Positions 15,477 to 23,537 of a stretch of 64,000 nucleotides of DNA are shown here, piece after piece. The first letter of the stretch is position 1. The number at the start of each line of letters is the position of its first letter. Below the pieces are notes generated by a model. That model saw nothing but the letters and a program-made list of their open reading frames with translations, did no database searches and was not told the origin of the DNA. This DNA comes from Methanocella paludicola SANAE (GTDB taxonomy: Archaea > Halobacteriota > Methanocellia > Methanocellales > Methanocellaceae), in NCBI RefSeq assembly GCF_000011005.1, contig NC_013665.1, positions 1,775,501 to 1,839,500 of the forward strand, written 5' to 3'. A program made the position numbers and the translations under genes.

Positions 15477-15821
15477 ATGCAGTCAGACATCGAAAAGTGG
15501 CTTAAGGAGCTGCGAAAGGGAAGCACGAAGCTCGCAATGCTCACCCTGCTGAACAAGCGGGACATGTACGGCTATGAGATCACGAAGGAGCTGAGCAATA
15601 TCACGGGCGGAGCCATTGCTCTCAAGGAAAGCAACGCCTATCCGGCCCTCCACACGATGGAGGCGGACGGGCTTATCACCAGCTACTGGAAAGAGACCGA
15701 GCCGGGCATGCCCCCGCGAAAATACTATAGCATAACACCGGCAGGCAAAGGCTTCTTCGAAGATATGAAGAAGGAATGGATGAAGCACAACGAAGCCATG
15801 GAAAAGGTATGGAATTACTAG
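15477..15821 (+). CDS. PadR-family transcriptional regulator
   Basis: A 114-residue winged-helix regulator: LAMLTLLNKRDMYGYEITKEL, then NAYPALHTMEADGLITSYW and RKYYSITPAGKGFF are the family's recognition helix and wing. PadR proteins are usually ligand-responsive repressors of transport or stress genes. The ATG at 15477 fits the TATA distance; a GTG at 15468 is also in frame. The next gene, an RDD membrane protein, starts 11 bases after its stop and is probably in the same operon and under its control. Confidence 0.9.
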   Translation: MQSDIEKWLKELRKGSTKLAMLTLLNKRDMYGYEITKELSNITGGAIALKESNAYPALHTMEADGLITSYWKETEPGMPPRKYYSITPAGKGFFEDMKKEWMKHNEAMEKVWNY

Positions 15822-15832
15822 GAGGGCTTCGC

Positions 15833-16534
15833 ATGGAATTTACACAGGGCGCTAAAGACCTGATAGAGAAGAACATTAAGATCATTTTGGAAAAGATGAC
15901 CCTGAGCCAGAAGGACAGGGCCGACGTGGAGAAGGAGCTTCGCTCGAACTTTTTCGAGGGCTCCGAAGTCAAGGCAAAGGAGAGAGGAGCGAGCGTCGTC
16001 TCCGAGGAAGACGTGCTGAAGGCAGTAAGCGAGGAAGGCAATCCCGAAGAGATCGCTGGCGCATATATGTGCTCTTACGCAGGCAGCCTGAAGAGGGCTG
16101 GCTTCTGGTGGAGGTCGGCCGCGTACATCATCGACATGATCATCGCCGGCATCACCATTGGCATTCTATCGCTGCCCTTCCTGGCGCTGAACTTCCTGTT
16201 CGAGACTCACGATACGCCGTTCTGGATCGCCGGGATCGTCGTCCTCATGAACCTGGCCATCGGCCTCATCGCGCTGGGCGTGCTCATTTCCTACCTCGTC
16301 ATACTGGAAGGACGCTACGGCATGACGGCGGGCAAGTACATCCTGGGCCTGAAAGTGCTCAAGGTCGATGGCACTCCGATAGACTACAAAGACGCGCTGC
16401 TGAGGAACATCCCCAAGTTCTTCGGGAATTTCATCATCATCGACGCCTTGATCATGGTGATATTTTTCAATAAGGAAAAGCAGCGGGCGTTCGATAAGGT
16501 AGCCAACACGATCGTTGTCCATACCCGTGGTTAA
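15833..16534 (+). CDS. RDD-family membrane protein
   Basis: A 233-residue protein. An N-terminal soluble helical part of about 80 residues (MEFTQGAKDLIEKNIK to EEIAGAYMCSY) resembles the short helical domains that accompany PadR regulators. An RDD domain follows: RAGFWWRSAAYIIDMII, a second and third helix, and the motif GMTAGKYILGLKVLKVDG. The true ATG follows GGAGGG; the frame is open further upstream but overlaps padR. The transported or sensed compound is unknown. Pairing with padR suggests an envelope-stress or export role. Confidence 0.85.
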   Translation: MEFTQGAKDLIEKNIKIILEKMTLSQKDRADVEKELRSNFFEGSEVKAKERGASVVSEEDVLKAVSEEGNPEEIAGAYMCSYAGSLKRAGFWWRSAAYIIDMIIAGITIGILSLPFLALNFLFETHDTPFWIAGIVVLMNLAIGLIALGVLISYLVILEGRYGMTAGKYILGLKVLKVDGTPIDYKDALLRNIPKFFGNFIIIDALIMVIFFNKEKQRAFDKVANTIVVHTRG

Positions 16535-16546
16535 CATACCACGGGT
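16523..16546 (+). terminator. hairpin terminator at end of the padR-RDD operon
   Basis: ACCCGTGGT (16523-16531) and ACCACGGGT (16538-16546) form a perfect 9-bp stem whose loop contains the TAA stop of the RDD gene. A T-rich run follows at about 16556. It lies between two convergent genes. Confidence 0.6.
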
Positions 16547-16554
16547 CGATCCTC

Positions 16555-16740
16555 CTATTTTTTATCCCCAAGATGCGTTCGAACACCGCTGATGATCTTG
16601 TCTTTCTTTTTCGCCTCTTCGAATATCCGCTCCTCGGCCCGCTCCGAGTCGATGATGGGCGGCGATATCTCGGGGGCTGCGGCCTTTTCCGGGGACTGCA
16701 CTTCGTCTCTCTCGTCTAAAAGCTTTTTGAGGCTCCGCAT
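16555..16740 (-). CDS. small charged protein, unknown
   Basis: A 61-residue, highly charged, mostly helical protein (MRSLKKLLDERDEV to GVRTHLGDKK). GGGTGA is correctly spaced before the ATG at 16740; the longer open frame above it overlaps the next gene and lacks a ribosome site. No family is recognised. Confidence 0.5.
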   Translation of the reverse strand: MRSLKKLLDERDEVQSPEKAAAPEISPPIIDSERAEERIFEEAKKKDKIISGVRTHLGDKK

Positions 16741-16784
16741 CGCGTTCACCCGTCCATATCGTGGGCTTACGCGTTTGAATATGT

Positions 16785-17318
16785 TTATTGTGGTTTTACC
16801 AGGATGAGCGTCAGCGCCGGTGTTCCTGGCGAGAATTCCTGGCTGTAGAATGGTATGGCTCGCACGTCCCGTGGCAGCGCCGTGCCCTTGCCGTAGAGCC
16901 AGCGGTCCCATTTTTCGATGGGCGGCGTGAGCTTCATGTCCCCCCTGGCGTCCACAACACGCTGTAGAGACTCTGTGAGCCATTCCCGTAGCTTGAACAT
17001 GATCTGCCCGTCGTCCATGAATGCATTGGCCGCCTCATAAGACGCTTCAATAATAACGAATATCTGCCCTCGCCCCAGGTCCGCTTTAAAAATATCGTAA
17101 GTCCGGCCGCTTATCTCGCTCAGGCGCTCCTTGTTGTTGAACTTCTCCTCCACGAGCCCGAAGAACTTGAGTGTTTTCATGTTCCTGTATGTGCGGTAGA
17201 CTTCGGCCAGAGCGCTGTTCGGTATGGATACCGGTCCCGAATACGCTGCCAGCTTGCCTACCTCGCGCTTTAAATCTATGTCGACGGTCGTAATGCGATT
17301 AAGGGGTGTTATGGGCAT
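16785..17318 (-). CDS. uncharacterised soluble protein
   Basis: A 177-residue protein (185 from a GTG at 17342). It mixes helices and strands, with conserved-looking stretches EVYRTYRNMKTLKFFGLVEE and FVIIEASYEAANAFM, and no membrane helices or metal motifs. I do not recognise the family. Neither start has a clear ribosome site, so a leaderless message is possible. It lies upstream of the small charged gene on the same strand, with 44 bases between them. Confidence 0.55.
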   Translation of the reverse strand: MPITPLNRITTVDIDLKREVGKLAAYSGPVSIPNSALAEVYRTYRNMKTLKFFGLVEEKFNNKERLSEISGRTYDIFKADLGRGQIFVIIEASYEAANAFMDDGQIMFKLREWLTESLQRVVDARGDMKLTPPIEKWDRWLYGKGTALPRDVRAIPFYSQEFSPGTPALTLILVKPQ

Positions 17319-17363
17319 TATTGAAAGATTTAGAGGCTGCACATATGTAATTTTTCCGGCTGA

Positions 17364-17880
17364 GCGTTGATTTGTTTGGTCGGTAACACGAACCTCTCCA
17401 AAGGAATTAAACCACGAATTTTTCTTTTTAGATTTTACTCACGAAGCCTCGAATGCTCTAGCCCACCGTCAATGCCCGAACTCTCGAATACACAGGGCAG
17501 TGCTCTAAGCCTCTAACGCGCTAACCCGAAACGAAGGCTCGAAGGCTCTAAATCACGTTCGAAACGCTAAACAGTGGAGCACAAATACTCTAAAAGCCCG
17601 GTCGATCCCCCACATTTTGGGTTTTAGTGCCGTTAGCGGTTTAGCCGAGCATTAGAGAGTTAGTGCAGGCTCGTTTAGCGTTTCGAACGTGCATTCGAGC
17701 TTTAGAGCCTTCTTTTCGAGTTTGAGGCTCAGGGCGTTCGTGCAATGCCCAGAGTGTTAGAGAGTTCGTGCTTTGACGGTGTTTTAGAGGCTCAGGGATT
17801 TAGTGAGTAAAATCTTTAAAAAGAATTCGTGCTTTAATTCCTTTGGAGAGGTTCGAGATACCAACCGAACTAATCAACGC
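17364..17880. repeat. long-inverted-repeat element family B, copy 1
   Basis: A 517-bp near-palindrome. The left arm from GCGTTGATT (17364) and the right arm ending AATCAACGC (17880) match each other closely for about 240 bp (for example CGAACCTCTCCAAAGGAAT at both ends, inverted), around a centre near 17622. The arms contain many imperfect short words such as CTCTAA, CTCGAA and GCACGAA. There is no coding capacity. A related copy starts at about 62333. It fills the 555-bp gap between a hypothetical gene and the ABC transporter. Confidence 0.75.
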
Positions 17881-17897
17881 AACAGTCAACCGGTAGT

Positions 17898-18665
17898 TTA
17901 TTTTGCCCTAATGGGCACGATATACTTACCGTACCCGCTCTCGACGACTACGGCCTCGACCCCATAAACGCTATTAATATTCTGCACGGTGAGCACATCC
18001 TCAGGCCTACCAAAAGCATACAGCCGGCCTTTCTGCATCATGGCCACCTTATCCGAATACTTCAGGGCAAGGTTAAGGTCATGCAGGGCAACGATCATCG
18101 AGGCGCCCTGATCCTTCGTAAGCCTCTTTGTAATCTCAAGGACCTCGATCTGGTGCTTCAAGTCCAGGTTACTCGTGGGCTCGTCCAGCAAGTACAACTG
18201 AGGCTGCTGGGCGAGCGTCCGGGCGATATATACCTTCTGTTTCTCGCCGCCGCTCAGCTCGTCCATGAACTTACCGGCCATGGACGTGATGCCCATGTTC
18301 TCCAGCGCCTTCTGGACGATGTCCAGGTCATTTTTTGACACCTTCCACTTGATATGGGGCTTACGGCCCAGCAGCACGGTCTCCATGACGTTCGAATAGA
18401 ACAAATAGTGGAAATTCTGGGGGACATAGCCGATCAGCTTTGCGATCTCGGAGATGTCTATGGTCGACAGGTCCCGTCCGTTCAGGGATATCCTGCCGGA
18501 GGACGGCTGGATGATCTGGGCGATGGACTTGATGATGGTGCTCTTGCCCGAGCCGTTGGGGCCGATGATGCTCACCACTTCGCCGGGGCCGACATCGAAG
18601 GAGACGCCGTCCGCTGCCACGTACTTACCATATTTTACCACGACGTCCTCGAGATTTATCCTCAT
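17898..18665 (-). CDS. ABC transporter ATPase (siderophore/cobalamin type)
   Basis: A 255-residue ATPase that powers uptake through the permease encoded immediately upstream. It has Walker A GPNGSGKS, signature LSGGEKQK, Walker B LYLLDEP and the switch His in ALHDLN. The start MRINLEDVVV was chosen because GGAGG precedes it; the frame stays open far upstream inside the permease gene but that is a shadow. It is the third gene of a binding protein-permease-ATPase set. Substrate is iron chelate or cobamide by family; sequence does not decide. Confidence 0.92.
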   Translation of the reverse strand: MRINLEDVVVKYGKYVAADGVSFDVGPGEVVSIIGPNGSGKSTIIKSIAQIIQPSSGRISLNGRDLSTIDISEIAKLIGYVPQNFHYLFYSNVMETVLLGRKPHIKWKVSKNDLDIVQKALENMGITSMAGKFMDELSGGEKQKVYIARTLAQQPQLYLLDEPTSNLDLKHQIEVLEITKRLTKDQGASMIVALHDLNLALKYSDKVAMMQKGRLYAFGRPEDVLTVQNINSVYGVEAVVVESGYGKYIVPIRAK

Positions 18666-18673
18666 GGTGCCTC

Positions 18674-19831
18674 CTAATAGATGTGGCTCTCCTTCCCCCG
18701 AAGGATCAGGAAAAGGAAGAATATCCCTCCGATGATGTACATGATGATGCCGACGGGAAGCTCGATGGGGCTCACGATGGTGCGGGCAAAGGTGTCCGAG
18801 ACCAGCAGGATGATGGCGCCGGTCAGGGCGGAGCACGGGAGAAGGTACCGGTAATCGTTGCCGATGAGCATGCGGCAGATGTGCGGCGCCATGAGGCCGA
18901 TGAAGCCGATGACGCCCGTAAAGGCGAGACAGCTCGAGGCGATCAGCGTCGTCAGGAACAGGCAGATCAGCCTTAAACGCTCGACCCGGATGCCCAGGCT
19001 CTTCGCGATATCGTCGCCAGCCGAGAGCGCGTTGAGGTCCCAGGAGATGAGCGACAGGAGCAGGACACAGATGAGCGTGATAGGCGCGAGGATGACTATT
19101 GTGTCCCAGTTCGCGCTCCACATGCCGCCCATGAGCCACATGACGATGTCCTTGAGCCGCTCGTTGTTGGACAGGTACTGGAAGACGAGCACGCCGGCCT
19201 GGAAGATATAGCCGATGACCACGCCCGCGAGTATTAGCGTCGCCTGGCCCGTGCCCCGCATCCTCGAGATCCCGTAGATGAGGAACATGCTCAGGAGGCC
19301 GAAGGCGAAAGCGCTGATGACTATCACGTAATCGTCGCTGATCATCATCATGGCGGAAAGGCCTGCGCCGAATACGATGGCGAGGGCGGCGCCGAAAGAG
19401 GAGGCCGAGGCAAGGCCGAGGGTGAACGGGCTGACGAGCGGGTTCCTCAGGATGCCCTGCATGACCGCTCCCGCGACCGCCAGGCTGATGCCCGTAAGGA
19501 TGGCCAGGAGGATCCTGGGCAGGCGCATGTTCACGACGATGGATTCGGCGATGCTGCTGCCCGGCTGCATGGCCGACGCGTCTAGCCGAAAGCTGAAAGG
19601 AATATAGTTATCGACGAAGGTGAAGATGCCATTGATAAAGGCGATGAACGCGTGGCCTATGGACAGCCCGACATCGCTGATGCTGATGCTGGCCGACCCC
19701 GCAGTCACGGAATATATCGAGGCCACGACCAGCAATATGAATAGCGCAATGAGCAGGCTGACCTTCTTAGCATGGCCTTCCCGGTAAATCTCGCTGACGA
19801 ACGCCTCTTTTAACGAGGCCTGGCCCTCCAT
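18674..19831 (-). CDS. FecCD/BtuC-type ABC transporter permease
   Basis: A 385-residue permease with about ten membrane helices of the FecCD family, imports iron-siderophore or B12-like compounds. Family motifs include RLPRILLAILTGISLAVAG, the QGILRNPLVSPFTLGLASA segment and GVIGFIGLMAPHICR near the coupling helix. The N-terminal extension of about 60 residues before the first conserved helix is longer than in bacterial BtuC. GAGGTG precedes the ATG. The ATPase gene starts eight bases after its stop. Confidence 0.92.
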   Translation of the reverse strand: MEGQASLKEAFVSEIYREGHAKKVSLLIALFILLVVASIYSVTAGSASISISDVGLSIGHAFIAFINGIFTFVDNYIPFSFRLDASAMQPGSSIAESIVVNMRLPRILLAILTGISLAVAGAVMQGILRNPLVSPFTLGLASASSFGAALAIVFGAGLSAMMMISDDYVIVISAFAFGLLSMFLIYGISRMRGTGQATLILAGVVIGYIFQAGVLVFQYLSNNERLKDIVMWLMGGMWSANWDTIVILAPITLICVLLLSLISWDLNALSAGDDIAKSLGIRVERLRLICLFLTTLIASSCLAFTGVIGFIGLMAPHICRMLIGNDYRYLLPCSALTGAIILLVSDTFARTIVSPIELPVGIIMYIIGGIFFLFLILRGKESHIY

Positions 19832-19922
19832 CCATACACCTCTATCAAATAATCGAACACGGATTTATCCGTGACCCTATCATATATCTTAAAATGATTG
19901 ATATCGTTTTCCCCTGATAAAA

Positions 19923-19947
19923 GAAGGGCATGAAATTCATGCCCTTC
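19923..19947 (-). terminator. hairpin between binding-protein and permease genes
   Basis: GAAGGGCATGAA and TTCATGCCCTTC form a 12-bp stem separated by one base. It starts at the stop codon of the binding-protein gene. Downstream on the minus strand is a short T-run. It probably ends or stabilises most transcripts after the first gene, so that more binding protein than permease is made. Confidence 0.6.
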
Positions 19948-21052
19948 AGGGGGAGGGATAGATGTAGACGTAGTCGTTTGCGCCGGGGACGAACTTTTGC
20001 GCATACGTGTCGAGCGCCTTTTGCGCGTCCACGTCGCTGAACCTGTCAGGATAAAGGATCTTGCCCATGTACAGCATGCCCATGAATCCCTTGGGGCCGT
20101 ATGCCACGGCGGTGGACATGATGTAGACCCTGTTGTCCTTGACGGCGTTCACGTTCTCCATGCCGGTCCTGTTCTTGATCTCAGCGATCTTGCCAACCAT
20201 GTAGTCCTGCGACTTCACGTACCCGACGGTCTGGACGACAATGTCCGGATTACTCTCGAGTATCCACTCGGCACTGACCTGCGGATACATCTGGGTCAGG
20301 TTGCCCGCGATGTTATAGCCTCCGGACATTCGGACCAGCGTGTCGCCGCCCGATCCCTTTCCGGCTGTCGAGAGCGTTGTCATGTTCTGGCCCCAGTAGA
20401 CCTTCGGCTTTTGGCTCTCCGTCACGTTGGCGATCCTGTCGGTAACGGTCTTCATGTTATCCTCGATGAAGCCCACGTATGCCGTGGCGTTCTCCTCTTC
20501 GCCGCAGATAACGCCCATCTTCCTGATGTCCGATGTCAGGTTGTCCATCTTATAGCAGTCCAGCTGTATCAGCGTAATGTTGGCCGCCTGGAACTGTGCC
20601 AGGTTCTTAGGCTTCCAGCTCGCGTAAGAGATGACCACGTCGGGCTTGAGCGCGATGATATCCTCGATGCTGGGGTTGTCCCATACGCCGACGCTAGTAA
20701 TATTGCCCAGCTGGGATGCCATGAGCGGCGTGTTGTTGACCGTGTTCACGATGCCCACTATCTTGTCCTTCGCTCCGAGAGCTATGAGTACTTCTGCCGC
20801 GTCGGAGTTGGTGACGATTATGCGGTTCGCTGCCGCAGGTAACGTAATTGTTTTACCCGTCGAGTCAACGATGGTCACGGGCTTTGCGGTCGCAGTCGGT
20901 GTTACGGATGGCGATGTCGTCGGGCTCGTGCAGCCGGAGAGTGCCGCGGCCATTATCATGATCGAACATAATACGAAGCATAGTAAGCGTTTGTTATAGA
21001 TACCTGATTCCTCCCTGTATGGTTGCTTATTACTGAAGAGTATGGTATGCAA
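19946..21052 (-). CDS. ABC transporter substrate-binding lipoprotein (Fe-siderophore/B12 type)
   Basis: Type III (BtuF/FhuD-like) binding protein. The signal ends in a lipobox, AALSGC, followed by a Thr/Pro/Ser-rich linker. The two-lobed domain starts at TIVDSTGKTITLPAAANRII and contains IVTNSDAAEVLIALGA and PSIEDIIALKPDVVIS. The listed start is TTG at 21052. A GGGAGG site lies inside that frame and points instead to ATC at 21001, which would give a normal signal peptide (IYNKRLLCFVLCS). It is the first gene of the transporter operon. Confidence 0.88.
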   Translation of the reverse strand: MHTILFSNKQPYREESGIYNKRLLCFVLCSIMIMAAALSGCTSPTTSPSVTPTATAKPVTIVDSTGKTITLPAAANRIIVTNSDAAEVLIALGAKDKIVGIVNTVNNTPLMASQLGNITSVGVWDNPSIEDIIALKPDVVISYASWKPKNLAQFQAANITLIQLDCYKMDNLTSDIRKMGVICGEEENATAYVGFIEDNMKTVTDRIANVTESQKPKVYWGQNMTTLSTAGKGSGGDTLVRMSGGYNIAGNLTQMYPQVSAEWILESNPDIVVQTVGYVKSQDYMVGKIAEIKNRTGMENVNAVKDNRVYIMSTAVAYGPKGFMGMLYMGKILYPDRFSDVDAQKALDTYAQKFVPGANDYVYIYPSP

Positions 21053-21192
21053 GGTATAGTATTAATAATTTATCGATTTTTCATACTAAATGTGACAATT
21101 ATAAACAATTATAATAAAAGTACTGAATAAAAATATACCAGGTTTAAGACCCCTAAGAGGTATAAGACCGCAAAAACGGGCAGAAAAAAGTT

Positions 21193-21963
21193 TTAAACAG
21201 GTTCCCTGGTCCTGGGATAAGTCATCTCGGGCGCCCTCACAGCGAACGAGGCACCATACTTCTCGCAGATGCGCCGGGCCATCTCAATGGGCATGCTCAA
21301 GGCCATGATATTCTCAGGGAACCAGGAATTACCATCCGGGGCGTTCGGGCCGAGGAAGGCGGTATTTTTTGGGGCGTTAGCGGCCATGCCCGAGGGGTAG
21401 GCGACGAATAAAGAGCAATGAGAGCCCCACGGGGCCATTATGGGGTTGAAAATGCGGGTCTCGTCGAAGTGGACGAGGGCGCAAAGGTTCCGGACCTGCT
21501 CGGCGCTGCCGAAACAGACAACAGACAGCACATCGGCTTTTCCAGAGATATCAGCGGCCGCGCTGGTGACGATGTAGTCGGCAGGGGGCGTGATCCTGCC
21601 GATATTCTGCAGGCTCAGGCGGCACACTTCGGGCGACGATTTCAGGAACAGGGCCTCGTCGTCGCTCCTGCCTACCAGCATGTCCTCCATCGAAGTAGGA
21701 AAATTAATGAAGCCCAGCCAGGACTGTGCGCCATAGCAGCAGCCCTTGAGCACGTCCTCCCCCAAAAAGAGGGGTGGGATGCCGTCATGAGCAGACTGCT
21801 TGAACATCGCCTTTGCAAGGCAGCGGTGCCCGGCCTGTAATATCGAGGACACCTGGACGGCGCCCTTCGGGGCGACGTCGGAGCCATATACATATATCGG
21901 CCTGTAGATGAGCCGGCCGGCCTCAATCAGCCGCTCGTTTATTTCGTTGATGGAAAGGGACAT
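21193..21963 (-). CDS. DUF169 family protein
   Basis: A 256-residue protein of the DUF169 family common in methanogens and anaerobes. Typical stretches are VQVSSILQAGHRCLAKAMF, CCYGAQSWLGF and FGSAEQVRNLCALVHF. It contains several conserved cysteines, but its function is unknown. A link to metal or cofactor handling has been suggested by gene neighbourhood in other genomes; here it stands upstream of the ABC transporter on the same strand, separated by about 140 bp. Confidence 0.8.
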   Translation of the reverse strand: MSLSINEINERLIEAGRLIYRPIYVYGSDVAPKGAVQVSSILQAGHRCLAKAMFKQSAHDGIPPLFLGEDVLKGCCYGAQSWLGFINFPTSMEDMLVGRSDDEALFLKSSPEVCRLSLQNIGRITPPADYIVTSAAADISGKADVLSVVCFGSAEQVRNLCALVHFDETRIFNPIMAPWGSHCSLFVAYPSGMAANAPKNTAFLGPNAPDGNSWFPENIMALSMPIEMARRICEKYGASFAVRAPEMTYPRTREPV

Positions 21964-22097
21964 TATTCGAGAAACCCCGGAATGCTAAAATATTGAAGGC
22001 TCATATAGCATAAATTTTTATTCGGGATGTTAAATCACCTGAATACGTTAATATACAAATCAGAAGATAGTTATTTTTAATCAAGGGAGGGCGTGCC

Positions 22098-23537
22098 ATT
22101 AGCATAACGGAGGACCTGCTGGCCGTACGCGAAGCGCTAGATAAAAGATTTAAGGAGCGGACGGAGGAGATCAACTGCGCGCTGCTGGCCATCATCTCGG
22201 GTGAGCACGTGCTCTTTCTGGGGCCCCCGGGCACGGCGAAGTCGCTGCTCTCGAAAAGCGTGTGCGAGGCCATCGACGGGTACTTTTTCTATTATTTGTT
22301 GACGCGCTTTACGACTCCCGAGGAAGTGTTCGGGCCGCTGTCGCTGAAGGCCCTGCAGAGGGACGATTTCCGCCGCAGGACCGAGGGGTACCTGCCCACG
22401 GCGCATATCGCTTTCCTGGATGAGATATTCAAGTCGAACAGCTCCATCCTGAACAGCCTTCTCACGATACTGAACGAGCGCAAGTTCACAAGCGGCAGCC
22501 ACGTCACGGACGTGCCGCTTCTTACGGCGTTCGGCGCCTCCAACGAGATGCCCGAGGATAACGAAAGCCTCGAGGCGCTTTATGACCGTTTCCTGTTCCG
22601 GTGCTCGGTGAAGTACGTGGAGGACGAGTTGAATTTCGCCGACCTGATATTTGGTACGGATGAGTCTCTTGCCCTGGGCTCAAAGCTGTCCATACCGGAT
22701 ATCCAGGACCTGCAGGTGAGGGCTAAAAACGTTAGCGTCGATGCCGATGTCCGAAAGATCGTGCTGGAGACGAGACGGGAGTTAAGGGCCAAGAATTTTA
22801 TCCTGTCGGACCGCCGCTGGAAAAAGATGGTCAACGTCATGAGGATAGCGGCCGCGAGCATCGGCCAGAGGACCGTGGACCGCTCCATGGTGCTGCTATT
22901 ACAACACATGGCCTGGGATCGGCCTGAGCAGAAGGAGCATATCAAGAACATGCTGATGGACTTGATGATCTCGGGCGGGGAGAGCCTGAAAAAGCTCAAA
23001 AAGGAGACCGACGACCTGCTGATGCTGGTGCAGCGCTCCGTGGACTTCAAGTTCCCGCTGCGCATCCGTTGTTATGATTGTAATGAGATGCTCGAGAGCT
23101 CGAAAAAGCTGTACATGCATAAGACGATATTCCCCGAGCATCTTTATTATGACCCTTACCGCATCAGCCTGCATCTCCGGTACTTCGGCTACCACGAGCT
23201 GCTCAGGGTGCTCCAGGAGGAGTACGGCTGGAACTTCGTGGAAAACACGCCCCAGCGCATCCACGCCTACATCGTGGAGATGACCGGCATGCGGGACAGG
23301 CACGCCCAGGCCCGGGTCAAAGTAGAAGAAGAGGTTGAGACGCTGAAATGCATGCTGGACAGGAACGTCTGGGTCACGCAGAACGACCGCACGGCGGTCA
23401 TGAGCCGGTGCCAGTATAAGATAAACCTGCTCCACGAGATCGACCACACGTTCCACATCATCGAGTCCATGATCGAGCAGGATGGGGCGGTGAGCCTGAT
23501 GGACCGCGCTTTTGTGTTTGAGGCTGAAGCGCAATGA
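22098..23537 (+). CDS. MoxR/RavA-like AAA+ ATPase
   Basis: A 479-residue AAA+ protein, a MoxR-type chaperone acting with the VWA protein encoded next. Walker A is GPPGTAKS (42-49), Walker B is IAFLDEIFKSN and sensor 1 is in LLTAFGASNEMP. The first conventional start (GTG 22209) would begin in the middle of the ATPase core. The frame continues upstream through a helix (EDLLAVREALDKRFKERTEE) to an ATT at 22098 placed six bases after GGGAGGG, so ATT is the probable start. The stop overlaps the VWA start by four bases. Confidence 0.88.
   Translation: MSITEDLLAVREALDKRFKERTEEINCALLAIISGEHVLFLGPPGTAKSLLSKSVCEAIDGYFFYYLLTRFTTPEEVFGPLSLKALQRDDFRRRTEGYLPTAHIAFLDEIFKSNSSILNSLLTILNERKFTSGSHVTDVPLLTAFGASNEMPEDNESLEALYDRFLFRCSVKYVEDELNFADLIFGTDESLALGSKLSIPDIQDLQVRAKNVSVDADVRKIVLETRRELRAKNFILSDRRWKKMVNVMRIAAASIGQRTVDRSMVLLLQHMAWDRPEQKEHIKNMLMDLMISGGESLKKLKKETDDLLMLVQRSVDFKFPLRIRCYDCNEMLESSKKLYMHKTIFPEHLYYDPYRISLHLRYFGYHELLRVLQEEYGWNFVENTPQRIHAYIVEMTGMRDRHAQARVKVEEEVETLKCMLDRNVWVTQNDRTAVMSRCQYKINLLHEIDHTFHIIESMIEQDGAVSLMDRAFVFEAEAQ

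Noticed and set aside
17364-17880. CRISPR-like array because of recurring short words
   Set aside because: The words are imperfect and irregularly spaced and the whole is a palindrome; no repeat-spacer periodicity and no cas genes.
17898-19139. ATPase frame extended 158 codons upstream
   Set aside because: The extension is Arg/His/Pro-rich shadow of the permease gene; the real start at 18665 has GGAGG and begins the ABC fold.
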